From positions 28,706,001 through 28,770,000 of the forward strand of contig OZ316891.1 of NCBI GenBank assembly GCA_973895155.1: a DNA stretch of 64,000 nucleotides, read 5' to 3'. Below, piece by piece: positions 44,266-55,209 of this stretch. The stretch's first letter is position 1, and every line of letters starts with the position of its first letter. A program made the position numbers and the translations under genes. The notes under the pieces are model-generated. The model was not told the origin of the DNA. It searched no databases and worked only from the letters and a program-made list of their open reading frames with translations. This stretch comes from Marsupella aquatica. Lineage: Eukaryota > Marchantiophyta.

Positions 44266-45054
44266 TTGGTCAGTCGAGGAGCGGATGCTGGTACGGTGTC
44301 TTTGTACGTGGAGTGTCATCCGTACCCAATGGCGGTCACTCTTTGGAATAGTCATGCAAATGTTTTTAGGGGTATCAAGCCCAGTGGTGAACCAATGGAT
44401 CATTCTTCTTTGCCGCGCTCTCAAACTTCTTTCTCCGCCTCCTCTCTACAGACTACAAACTCAAGCAGAAGAGTGACTCGGTCGACAGTAGAGTGGCAAA
44501 TTCTTTTCATAGGCTTGAAAACACGAAGAAGATCAGTCATGTCTCAAGACACACACAATGTTCCGATGGGAGGCAGCAAAATTCTGGACGCGTTCTCCAA
44601 GGTGCTTGCTCATCACTCTCTTTTGTTTGGGCTGAACGAAAGGGGGGACATGCAAGAACCTCCTAGGATTCCACTTTGTCGACTCATGAATATGGACTTG
44701 GTGAGGTTGCTCCAGGTGCAATCGGGAGCTATCGACAATCTTGTCTCCAAGTTCAAGACGAATGGATACGTTGACAAGTTGGCCAAGTTTTATGTTTCTG
44801 TCTGTGATGCGGAAGGTGTTGAGATTCTGGTCACCGAAGATATTCGAGCAACTTGGGATGATGTTTGGGTTCAGCAAAATGCCGCGTTTGAAGCAGAATG
44901 TGACGAGAATCCAGAATTTTCGTGCCTTAAGGACAAGATGTTTTTGGTTTTTGATGGGAACCATCGTCTATATTTGTGGATGATAGTGCACTCATCAGTG
45001 GATGAAGAAGATACGGAGACTCCCATGCAGATAGTGTCGGCGACGGCCGACTGA
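44266..45054 (+). CDS. Hypothetical protein with ParB-like DGNHR motif
   Basis: A 262-residue frame; the ATG at 44539 is a good alternative start giving about 171 residues. The C-terminal half has VTEDIRATW, then LVFDGNHRLYLW. A DGxHR motif preceded by hydrophobic residues is the hallmark of ParB/Srx-type nucleotide-binding domains. The upstream half (44266-44538) is Ser-rich, and a CTCTCTACAG at about 44450 could be a splice acceptor. It sits between element C and MULE copy 3 on the same strand as the copy 3 transposase, so it may be a second MULE gene or a captured host gene. No frameshift is seen. Confidence 0.45.
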   Translation: MVSRGADAGTVSLYVECHPYPMAVTLWNSHANVFRGIKPSGEPMDHSSLPRSQTSFSASSLQTTNSSRRVTRSTVEWQILFIGLKTRRRSVMSQDTHNVPMGGSKILDAFSKVLAHHSLLFGLNERGDMQEPPRIPLCRLMNMDLVRLLQVQSGAIDNLVSKFKTNGYVDKLAKFYVSVCDAEGVEILVTEDIRATWDDVWVQQNAAFEAECDENPEFSCLKDKMFLVFDGNHRLYLWMIVHSSVDEEDTETPMQIVSATAD

Positions 45055-45753
45055 AGCATGGGTGATATCCCTAGCGGGAACAGAAGTCGGGCCGCTCGCA
45101 TTTGGCCGACTGGATCCTTCGTTGCGTCCCACAGTTGGGGCATTCTTCGTCTTTGAGATGAGTTTCCCCTTCTTCAAGATTGGAACCGTCGTCCTCTTGT
45201 CCCGAGGTGGTAAGCTATTTGATGCGGGGGTCTCCCGGTCGGTGTCACTTGGGACAAGTGCCTCCTCCTTTGCCTTCCCCCATGGAGGTGCCATTGAAAG
45301 TGAACTAGGACGAGAACAAGAAGCGCGAACAAGAACGTGAAGGAGGACAACAGCGTGAACTAGGACGAGAAAGAGAAACGAGGACGAGAAGGAGAACAAG
45401 AACGTGCACGAAAGCCAAAAAGAACAACTGGGCCCAAATGCGAGAACGGGAACCACGCACCCGAAAGATGAGCCACAACTGCGACTCAATAAAGAATGGC
45501 TTGACAATGAGGACATCGGAGGAGAACGACTAGATATAAGGAGATTTTGCACTTGGTCCTGGCTGCCCACTTCAAAGAGGACCCTCTGATATAACTTTTG
45601 TGGACGCTTCCTCTCTGACACATTTGGACCCGAACGGATCGGATTCGCGAAGATCCAGTGGAGATCTTAAAGCGTGCCAACTTAATGACTCGTACTGTAT
45701 CGCGTTATCGTACTTATCCTTCCATTGAATGTTTTCAAGTCCATTGAAATAGG
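45055..45753. other. Stretch without a recognised gene
   Basis: Includes a purine-rich low-complexity run of GAACAAGAACGTGA-like repeats (about 45305-45415). A long minus-strand frame here (44995-45621) is Ser/Leu-biased and looks like a by-product of that run. Confidence 0.4.
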
Positions 45754-48259
45754 TAGCGCTAGGCGCTATTATTTATTGCCTTCGTACTCCTCACCCAAGA
45801 ATGTTTTCACCCAGAGGTAGCGCCAGGCGCTATTATTATTGGCATTCGTAGTCCTCACCCAAGGGTGTTTTACACATAGAGGTAGCGCCAGGCGCTAGTA
45901 ACTATGAACCCGAATCCTGCCGTTGGTAAGACGACAAAACGTCATTGATGGAGTGCGTCCAAATCTATAACGACTCTATAATGAGAATGGAACGTTTACT
46001 TCTCGTACTCGAATCTCATGATAAACATATTTCATTTCACGTGGGGCAAATGCATATCCCTCTTTTGAAGCCATGGCTCAAAATATCGTTGTCACGAGGA
46101 AGGACACTCTGGATGTAATCACAATTCCCGTCCTCGAATCATCTGAATCAAAGCGTGTTTCAGAGGAATATTTGGGAGTGAGATTTGATGTCACCAAGGA
46201 GTCTATTTTAGCGATCTCGTTAGTGTCGGTTTGTTTGGGGGAGACTCCAGTTTTCTATGATGTTGTTCATGGTCTAAGATATTGGACTCTAGAGGCTCAG
46301 AAAGAATATGAGGTTTTTGTTTTGAGAGATTCTGGGGCCTCCTATACTTGTCCTCCCACAATGGCTGAACTCGATGTCATCGAACTCTCGGAAAGTTCTG
46401 GAGATGATAAGCAAGCGACAACTACTCTCGGAGAGAAGATTCTAGTTTACCCATCCGAGGTTAAAAAGGAGTCTAATGCGGATTGAGAAATGATTGTGCC
46501 TTTGACTGTGTACCGGCAGAGTGCAATGGATACAATCTTGAAATCCAAAGGTCATAGTGAATTGTCTCGGTTTATAAGGGGGAGTGATTTTGTTCATCAC
46601 GTAGTGCCTAGTCTTCCCACATCTTACAATGGGAATGTGGTTTTTGAGTTACCCCCGGTAGACTGTGTGAACGCAACAGGTGAACGTTTGAAAGATATGG
46701 ATCGTGGTAAGGATTGTTATTATTGGACTCGGATTGTGAAAGCGTCTTCAAATGTTCTTCCGAAGAAAATGTGGGATTTTGGGAAAGTCCAGTGTACGGG
46801 ATCGCTGCAATGTCGAAATAATGCTTGTCCGTGGTGGAAAGACAACAAGTTTCGAAATAATGAGATGTGGGCAAGAACCCCAAAACTTTTGGGCCCATTC
46901 CGAGTTGGGGAATTGATCTCCGAAGGTGGAGTTGTTTGTCACCATTGCTCCAAACCTCCGATGTGCGTTGAGGCCTGCCCTGCTCTAATGTTCTACATGT
47001 ATCCATCTGCAAAAGTTGACGTTAAGTCTTTGGCCCACATATCGCGACTAGCTGTTCATATGGGATCTCACAATCATCCCAGTTGACGGGTCTTTTCGAG
47101 GGAGGCAGAAAAGGTTGCAAAGTCTCATCTGGAGAAGGGATTCACTGCAAACCCGATGGCGACTGAGACACTGACAAATACATTTTGCGAGGCCTCTATT
47201 GAAGAAATCTCTCTTGAAGAAGAGAAGGAAATCTGGGAGTCCCTGATGGTCGTCGCATCTCCTCAGAAGTTTGCATCCGTGTTAAGGGTGTTCGTCAAGA
47301 TCAGAAGGGGAAAGGGGAAATGGAATTTCTTGTGAGGATGCAAAAGTGTATCCGACTACCTTTTCTTCATAGGTTCTTGCTCCCTGGTCAAGGCTGTCGG
47401 GATGAGAGTGCTCATATCTTTAAAATGACCGTAAAAGGTGACGGTAGTGGTCTGGACCTGCTCCAAAGAATGAAACCTGGTGGGTCGTTAGAGGGTTCAT
47501 GGGTAAGTTTTGACGTGATGCATCGAAGCACGGCAGATTGGCTTACTTTCAGTGCCCATGTATATGATCATCATTACCGGGCACTTTGCACCATATTCAC
47601 TAGTGAGCTAAAGGCCAAAGATGCAACATCTCTGGAGAGAGCCTGGCGTTTGATGTTAGAGGTTGCCGATGAAAATGGTTTACAGGATGTTACAATTCGG
47701 GGATTCATGGCGGACAATGCTCAGGCTGGTTGGAATGCTGTTCAAAACGTGTTCTTTGACGGTGTACCCGACCCAGAGCAAGAAAGATCAGATGCCATTC
47801 ATTTTTGCCAATCTTTTCATCGTCATTCCCGAGAAGGTGTAAAATATGGAAAGCACGTAGAGCACAAGGAGATGTGGGATCGTCTTCGGAACACGCCAAC
47901 TTTCTTGAAAGCATATCAAATCTCTAGGGAAATCGATGACTGGTGGAGGTCTGGCAATTGTCACTCAGGCAAACTTCGGATGCTGCAAGGGTGGCTGTCT
48001 TGGTGGGTTGTCCGATGGAGACAATGGGGGAACTTCATAAGACTGGTGAGTTATACACTTCTCTAGGATGCATGTTCCCATTAATAGCGCTCGGCGCTAG
48101 TGAAGCATGTGTGAGATAGAAGGGTTCCTTATCTGCAATAGTAGCGTCGAGCGCTAATAATCCATTTGGACTATGAATGATGTAAGGACTACCTTTATTC
48201 TATGTTAAACGGTTCTTTACATGGAAATATCATCATCAGTTTATTAGCATCTGGCGCTA
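45754..48259. repeat. TAGCGCCNGGCGCTA palindromes of MULE copy 3
   Basis: Six sites: 45754-45768, 45818-45832, 45883-45897 upstream, and 48085-48099, 48142-48156, 48245-48259 within the intron. The first three lie in a tandem repeat of about 65 bp (CCTCACCCAAG...TTTTMACMC) at 45761-45889. Confidence 0.88.
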
Positions 48260-49862
48260 CTGTTATTTTCATTGTGTTGCCACTTTTGTGTGCAATTTCT
48301 TACATGTACTAAACCCTTGCGTGCAACGTTTCAGAGCAAGAGTGCCGAAGAGGCTGGGATGATTCCTAATTGTACTGGTTCGGAATCTAGGCATGCTGGA
48401 ATGAAAGCATGGCAACAGAAAAAAAAAGGTTGGTCTATTTGAAGGATGTAAAACGGACCAAAATAGAGCGGTTGCTCAAATTGCTGCTTATACTGCATAC
48501 AAAAGGGGATTGAGCAGAGGAACTGGCCCAACTATTTTTGAGCTTGCCTTCAGATCGGCGGACCTGGCGGGGTCACCGCGTCTCTTTGAGGAAGCCACCA
48601 ATCTCCTCCTGTCGAACGCTGCTGAGTTTTATTTGGAAAGAAGCGTTCCATTGAATGGTGATGTTGTAACTCGATCGGTGAAATGAAAAGGACATGCAAC
48701 TGGGAACGTCTCGGCAGAAGACTCGCACAGGCATGATACCATCCTTGTTACTTCACCAAATACAAAAGGTTTGAAAAGGAGAAACCTGCATTCCACTGAT
48801 TTCAAGAAAATGCCTGCTACGCCTTCAGCCGGTGGAATTGATGCGGTCCATAATTTGTCAGAAAGCGATGCTTCTGAGGAAGTTGTGGTCATTGACACAC
48901 CTACGCGTCGAGCAACGAGATCCTCTGTCCCACCAGTGACGCCTGCAAGACCTGTCCCGACTGCATATTGTCATTCAGTTTCCCCAATGGAAAGTGAAGT
49001 ACCTCCCGGTGCCTGGCAGTTGCGTCGGACCTCAAAATGGGGTGCGGGTCCAGTGTGTAACAGAACCCTTGGACGGGGAGGTAGTCGTGATGAATGTCGA
49101 AATCGAGTAAAGAAGGTTGGTCTTCCGAATCCAGATGGTGTTGTTGCAATTTTCGTGAGAGGATGCAGAATGTTCAGGGGGCAACCTTATAACGATCAGA
49201 TATGGTTTTGCCCCAACAACCACTGTCACCGAAGCACAACAAGGAGAGGAGTCTCGAACATTCCCAATGTTCCTTCACATCTCCCAATTGCCAGAGGGAC
49301 CAATCTTTCTGGAGCAGAGATTCAATTTTTGAAAGAACAAGGACTTATTCTCTCCGAAGGCCGTGGAGATGAAATCGAAGCACCGTTGCCTTCTGCGTTA
49401 CGGATTGATGTCAATCTTTTCCCGGAGAGGATCAACCTAACTGACCCATCTGTGAGGTGCGCTTCAAGGAACGGGAAGAAATGCTTGCAAAGAGTGCATC
49501 TTACTCAAACACATTTGAAGAGAATTGAAGCCTCTGAAAAAGAAGTGATGAGCGTCATTGGAGAGAGAGAGATCACGAGTGGAAATGCGTCGGGGAAACA
49601 ATTTTGTATCCGGACCCATGAACATGAGAGATCAGTCGCCTCTTATTGGGTTCAGATATGTTGTTTCCCATGTTGCTCCTGCGAGGATTTCTACCGTCGG
49701 CATACTTATCGGAAGCCTTACATGCCTTGCAAACATGTGTATTGGGTGTTCAACAATGTGTTCAAACTGGATGTGCTCGATTCGACATTATGTAGCCAGC
49801 CAATTCTAACATTGGGAGAAGTCCGTTACATACTTGATAGGCAGTTGGGAACGAGAACGTAG
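46073..49862 (+). pseudogene. MULE-type DDE transposase with SWIM zinc finger (copy 3)
   Basis: Exon 1 46073-48045, intron 48046-48334 (289 bp, GTGAGT...TTTCAG), exon 2 48335-49862. Lesions: TGA at 46484-46486 and at 47084-47086 (after HNHPS), one-base loss near 47288, one-base gain in an A-run near 48424, and TGA near 48684. Domains match copy 1: Cys-rich segment, SFDVMHR, GFMADNAQAGW, DAIHF, and SWIM finger CSCEDFYRRH...MPCKHVYW. It keeps the Trp that is a stop in copy 1. It is the most damaged of the three. Confidence 0.85.
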
Positions 49863-50143
49863 ACTGTTGCTTTATCGTTGAACAACTACAATTGTAGTTT
49901 GTCTTTTCTAACGGGCAGAAGTGTGAGTTCTTAAAGTGTTGTTTTTTTAGGGTTGTATGACTTTGTTTCGACTTCATATTTCGTGGCAATATATTGGAGT
50001 CCTTGTGTGAAATTATCAAGAAATTTCCTCTGATGTTGTACAATGGTGGGACCCACCATAATATTGTCCGCACAATTATTGCATATATGGATGCTACATA
50101 CCGTGAAGAGAAGAAACTAAAATGCATACAAGAAAAAAAAATA

Positions 50144-50277
50144 CTCATACAAGAAAACAGAAACTCATACAAGAAAACAGAAACTCGTACGAGTAAATAG
50201 ATATGCTCATACGAGGAACTTGTTTACTCGTACGAGACAAAATTTTGCTTGTACGAGGCAAAATTGGCTCGTATGAG
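50144..50277. repeat. CTCGTACGAG palindrome cluster
   Basis: Seven copies in 134 bp: 50144, 50164, 50184, 50206, 50227, 50248 and 50268 (10 bp each), spaced 20-22 bp. Two (50184, 50227) are perfect CTCGTACGAG; the others differ by one or two bases. It lies directly after the broken pol end of fragment E, read on the minus strand. Confidence 0.88.
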
Positions 50278-50282
50278 AATAT

Positions 50283-50828
50283 CTATTTACTATTTGCTAG
50301 CACGGTGGTTATACCCCTTACCGTTTCACGAAAAGCTGAAATCTCTATATCAGTCATTAGTCCATCATCACCTATTCTCAACTTGCTTAATGATTCCTTT
50401 GTGAAAACATGGCCAATACCTTTAGCTGGTCTCAAACAAGGCTCTTGACTTGCCTTCTCAATCATCTCTCTTGCCTCGGGTGGCAATGGTATAGCAGCAG
50501 GACGAACCTTTTGCTCCACAATTTTGTAGTTAGTGTGGACAGCCACATCAGGCCTTAACAAACGTGTTAGCTCCAAATAGAACTCTCGACCAACCTCTAT
50601 CTCACTCTCACCCTTAACAATCTCACCCAAAATCTGTACAAAAGAAGGGTTATGGCCCTTCTCATAAAAAATGCCAAAAACTTGCTCATCATTTGGTAAG
50701 TCACCTAAGTAGTGCATTCGCTTCTCCCACTTACCCATCTTTTGGTTTTCCATAGTTGAGCATCCTTCCCTACTTAAAAACAAAACCTGGCTACACTTAG
50801 AAAACCCACAAAAAGAATTAGCAAACAA
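50283..50828 (-). pseudogene. Ty3/gypsy pol fragment E, segment just upstream of RT
   Basis: A 181-residue frame. Its C-terminal half (KVRPAAIPLPPEAREMI, then IGHVFTKESLSKLRIG) is the linker found just before the RT domain in Ty3/gypsy elements. RT itself is missing: the frame stops where it should begin and gives way to the CTCGTACGAG cluster. It is shifted relative to the protease segment at 50908-51768. Confidence 0.65.
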
Positions 50829-50907
50829 CTCATCAGTATTTACATCACAAGACGGAGAAATGAAACTGACACCTTAACTTGCTCCTCCAACACATCAAAC
50901 AAGGCAC

Positions 50908-51768
50908 CTAATTGAAATTCATTTCAGACTCAGTCTCCCTCAACTCTCTCCTATGTCTCTTGTGGTTAGGGGAACAAGTAGGAAATTGCACAACCCTAAG
51001 GCCATCTCTACTTCGAATCTTAGCAAAGTGAGTCCCATCATCCAAAACCTTGGTCTCCATCCTCATCTCAGTGATGAATGGCTGCCCTAAAATAACGCAA
51101 TAAGGAAGGTTAATATGAACAAAAATATTCATGGGCTCAACAATGTTGCCAATCCTAGTTGTTACCCTAGGGCAAGCACCCCACAAGGCATTATGATCCC
51201 TGTTAATGCCATTCACACCCCACTCAATATCTTGATCAACAAAGAATTTTCCTTCCTCATAAACCCTCATAGACATCAAGTTAACCTCAGACCTTGAGTC
51301 AATCAAAGCTCTCAAGGTTCCTTCAACTCCTCTCACCTCAATCTCTAGCTCAGTACAAGCTCTTGCCCAAAAGGATTCCATGAAGGACTTCCCTCCCCAC
51401 CCTAAGGACTTGTTGACAATACTGAGGGTAGCATCATACACCCTAGTCCAATTGTAAGCACTATCACTCATAGGTTCAAAGTTCCTACTAATTGTAGGAA
51501 GCTCCTCATACTCATCTTTTACTGGACAACTGTTTTTTTTACATTTTCTGGCAGAAACTATCCAAGCTTTTTTAGAACTTGAGAGGGGAGGCTCAATATT
51601 AGGAAAACAATCCTGAGTGGTTTCGACTTTGGTCTCTCTACCTTCAACTTGCAACTCATCCTTCTCACTCTCCCTCACCCTTTTAAGCCAATCTTTCTCT
51701 GCACAAGACAGGTTAGGAGCAAGCTCACAAGGATCCATGTAGTTTGCTATGAAGAACCAAAAACACAT
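50908..51768 (-). pseudogene. Ty3/gypsy gag-protease fragment E
   Basis: A 286-residue frame starting 13-30 bp downstream of an LTR-end string. Residues about 150-260 form a retropepsin-like domain: LRALIDSRSEVNLMS, then PYCVILGQPFI. The catalytic D-S/T-G reads D-S-R, so the protease is probably dead. No zinc knuckle is seen. The ATG at about 51737 (MDPCEL) is the likelier start. Confidence 0.7.
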
Positions 51769-51780
51769 TTATAGGTCTTC

Positions 51781-51893
51781 AAACTCGGTATTCGTTCCCG
51801 TAAAGAACAAGATGGGGTTGATTTAAGAACTCTCTTTAACACATAGTAATCAGAATTGATTACTTTACTAAGGTATTTTGAAGATCTTTGGAC
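51781..51893 (-). repeat. LTR 3' end fragment of element E
   Basis: Complement of GGGAACGAATACCGAGTTT at 51781-51799, plus about 95 bp matching 44025-44125 of element C. The match ends at about 51893, so the LTR is truncated. Confidence 0.75.
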
Positions 51894-52126
51894 ACATTTC
51901 AAAGTTTATATGGAGAGCTTTGATCTTGAACTCAAATCAAAGGCTTGTGAGGACACGACACCGTTTGAGGAGGGAGTTATGTAATATAGTACATTAGTTA
52001 GAAATGATAGAAAAATTATAAATTTTGAACTTTTTCTAAGTCAAAGGTGCAGTATAGCTACATTTTGTAACCATTTAGATCGACTGGACACTTTACCTAA
52101 TACCATGCTACACCGAAGGCTTCTTC

Positions 52127-53698
52127 ATGTACTTGATCTTGAACGACAACGGAAGTCCTTACCTTTCTATCGGCATCACACTCAGGATATGGATGCAATT
52201 CGAGAAGCTATTCAGACCAACACCTACACCAGAGCTCAGCAACCAAATTCCACGACGCTACTCCAACAAGATTAGCTCTACTATGACCATAGTTAAGTCA
52301 TATAGATCTACGCAATTTTAGTTAAATAGTTAAAGTAGTCAGAAAAGTCTCATACTTTTCCAGGAGATAGTCCTTACGTAGTAGAACCTACCCTGAAAAT
52401 CTCAACTCAAACCGACCTGTGGCTTGAAAGTTAAAAATATTTTAGTTTTGTTGTTTTCTGCATAGACGCGAAAGCGCTTGTGCGCCTATGAGCTTATGCG
52501 CGCATACGCCCAGCACTTAGAAAATTTTCCGGTTTTTTTGTTTTCTGCAACATTTTTAACACTTTTACCTATTTTATTGAGATACTTAGGCACCTCAGAA
52601 AAGTCTCATATTTTGCTAGCATGAAGAATATACATCAGAGACCACTTCAACGAAGTCTCACCTTTTTATGACGTTTATTTTAGAAATTAAAATTTGGATA
52701 AAACCCCTATTCATTAGTTTTACCAAAAATTCCCTTTTACAATAGTTAACACCTGAAATGTCTTTTAGTTAACTTTTCATTCCAGGAACATTCCACTGAA
52801 CCTTAGGTACTTTTGTAGTACGATTTTATTATTTTACTTTTACCCATGACCCTTAAGATAAGAAAGGGCATGTCCTTTCATTATCTTATTTCCCTTTGGT
52901 TCCTCCTACCCTATAAGTAGTTGAATTTCTGTTACTTTTAGTGTGAAGAAATTTCATGAGCGCTCAGTTGCAAGATTGCAACTTTGTTACCTCCATTTGT
53001 AACAAGCACTCCATTGTATATGAGTACTTAATACAAATGAATTCTTCTCCCTTCAAGTCTAAATGAATGAGAAGTTTGGACCCTTGAAGTAAAATTATTG
53101 TGATTGTTAAATCTTTTGAGTATGTGTAAATAGATTCCTTGTTGGTGATGTTTCACATATTCCTTAGTTCTTGATGCATAGTTTTTGACGTGACATTGTT
53201 TGTGCACGGGATGCAAAGATTGTTACTTACCAATTACTTATGGCTTCAAATTTGATTATGATGGTGTCTCTTATTTGTGACATAAAGTACCGATTGGATG
53301 CTGAAGTGATTGGTTGTTAATCTTAACTTAGTACCTCGAAAAGAAAGGTTGGGATCTGTAGACGACACCCTAACAACCATCCCAGTAAAGTATTCCATTC
53401 CAGAAATGTTCTTACAAGTTCAATACTTTAAATCATCTCAAATGAAGTTATGTTGAGGAGTCACCTTGGTTGTTTCCTAACTCCCTCACCATACCTCAAG
53501 ATTTTCATTGTGTTTTGTTAATTGTTTCCATTTGTTAATTTTATTTACAATGTTAAGTAGACATTCAAATCTATGCCTTGCTGAGCAATCATAGTAAAAG
53601 GCTCACCTTTGTGTTTTTGTTACTTAAGTCATTCAAAAGTGCTAAATCATAGAAAATCATTCCTTACATGTTCTTCCATGGGAACGAATACCGAGTTT
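52127..53698 (+). mobile_element. LTR fragment D, related to element C
   Basis: Begins with a remnant of the element ORF C-terminus (about 52132-52275, ending in TAG). It then shows the same ordered blocks as the tail of C and ends GGGAACGAATACCGAGTTT (53680-53698). Where C has its second TTACG cluster, D has a TGCGC-rich cluster (52461-52511). The 5' part with the LPW domain is missing. Confidence 0.65.
52461..52511 (+). repeat. GCGC-type motif cluster of fragment D
   Basis: A compact run of related strings (GACGCGAAAGCGC, GTGCGCCTATG, TATGCGCGCATACGC), partly palindromic. It follows AGTTAAAAATA, the anchor that also precedes the TTACG cluster of element C. Confidence 0.6.
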
Positions 53699-53776
53699 TG
53701 GATCTTAAATGTTTATTTATGTCCCTAGTATGATACTACAGGACACCTTTTGAAGGGAAAGGAATTCAAGGTAATC

Positions 53777-53796
53777 CCTAAACCCTAAACCCTAAG
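53777..53796. repeat. Short interstitial telomere-like repeat
   Basis: CCCTAAACCCTAAACCCTAAG, the plant telomere unit about three times. Too short to mark a former telomere. Confidence 0.6.
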
Positions 53797-53925
53797 ATCA
53801 GTAGAAAGCAATTGTCCAAGTTTTCTCTTGAATTCCAAGAGAAGCTCCTCTGGCCCCAACCCCTTGTTCCTCTCACGAATCCAGTCCAAAAAGGTACCCT
53901 CAGTCATCCTATCAGAATCAGACAT
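53785..53925 (-). CDS. Short hypothetical ORF (46 residues)
   Basis: Minus-strand frame from the ATG at 53925 to a TAG at 53785. Composition is protein-like (MSDSDRMTEGTFLDWIRERN...). Could be a gag N-terminus or a first exon; no family recognised. Its stop lies in a telomere-like CTAAACCCTAAACCC string. Confidence 0.25.
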   Translation of the reverse strand: MSDSDRMTEGTFLDWIRERNKGLGPEELLLEFKRKLGQLLSTDLRV

Positions 53926-55209
53926 CACACCTTGCGTGTGAAGGAGAAGATGTCAAGAAGATCCCTTGTCCAAGATTAATAGTTATAGTTTAGATTGGGA
54001 TATTTCAGGATAATCATTGGATTCTGGCTAGTGGGGTCCTGTGGCTATGTGAGAAACGGGCAAGTTGAAGACATAAGGCCGGTCAAATTTCCACCAAAAG
54101 TGGACGAGACCTTTTTGGCGAGTTGTAGGAGACCTCTTTGGCTAGTTGTAGCCACTAAAAAAACTGGGCCGGTCAAATTTCGACCAAAAGTGGAGGAGAC
54201 CATTTTGGGGACTTTTAGCCACTAAAAATATTGTTGGTCGGTGCCGTAGGTTCTGAGAAGCCATACGTATTAAATTACTATTTTGCATATTTAATGAAAA
54301 AGTCATTAACTGTATCACGGTATCCGTTATTAGATCAAAATTATTTTACTAATTTATTTACAAGAGTGGACCCAGGGTTCGAACTTTGAGATTGACCCTG
54401 TAGCACTCTTGTCTTTATCCACACCAGATGGGAAACAACTTGTTAACAATGACCTGGCAACAACGTGTGTAATTATGAGTGGCGAGGCAGCTTTGTGTAG
54501 AGGTTTCATGGAAAACCCATTTGTTTCATCCCTTACTGACCATACTCTCGTGGCTTTCCAAAATGACCCTAAACCCCTAATGTAATATTCTTTTTTGTAT
54601 TTATATGGATGACTATGAGCCATAATCTGCTGAAAACCTGGCTTGAGGGTTATGAAATGTTGATCCCCACTGCTCGCTCACCTCCAGGGTTATCCAATTT
54701 GCAGGTCAGAATAGAGCAAAAGTGCACTTGGGGGTTAGGAGCATTAACCCCTGGCCACTCAGGGGCCACAGCTCTAACCCCCCTCAGGCTCATTGCTCTC
54801 ATGGATTACATCCCATAACCCCCTTGGGCCCACGAGTTACCCTATGTGTAATTTTTAAGGGATTTTCTTGTCCATCAAGGTGGCCTATGTCACTTTGTCC
54901 AGAGTTAAAGATATTAAGAATACTCTTAATAAAATTTTCCTAGTTTAATTTTTGGCCAGTAGATGTCCCCACATTCAAGGATGCCCGTTAGGTCTTTTTA
55001 CATTAAAGGATAGCCATCAGATTTGGGCTAATGGAGTCTGTGGCTAGGCAGGATCTACTGTAGCTAATTTTAGCCAAAAATGACAGACAGTTTTCACTGG
55101 GGTGGAATCTAGCAGATTTTAGCCACTTAAAAGAAAGATGCTCCCAGTGATTTTATTTCTATTCACTTTTGTTGTGGAAAAGGAGGAAGGCAGCCGTAAA
55201 AAAAATTTA
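53926..55209. other. Stretch without a gene; diverged direct repeats
   Basis: Direct repeats GGCCGGTCAAATTTC...GAGACC at 54077-54114 and 54167-54204. A related, more diverged block occurs at about 54990-55130 (GGATAGCCATCAG...GTCTGTGGCTAGG against GGATAATCATTGG...CCTGTGGCTATG at 54008). No coding frame with support. Confidence 0.5.

Larger units (their letters stand above)
45754..50080 (+). mobile_element. MULE copy 3 (decayed), approximate limits
   Basis: A second plus-strand member closely related to copy 1, with the same palindrome family and the same intron position. The first palindrome (45754) and the conserved GGTGGGACC 3' segment (about 50045) mark the minimum extent. I could not find a target-site duplication. 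Confidence 0.6.

Noticed and set aside
50144-50277. CRISPR array
   Set aside because: Units are 10 bp with 20-22 bp period in a eukaryotic setting; there are no 25-40 bp repeats, distinct spacers or cas genes.
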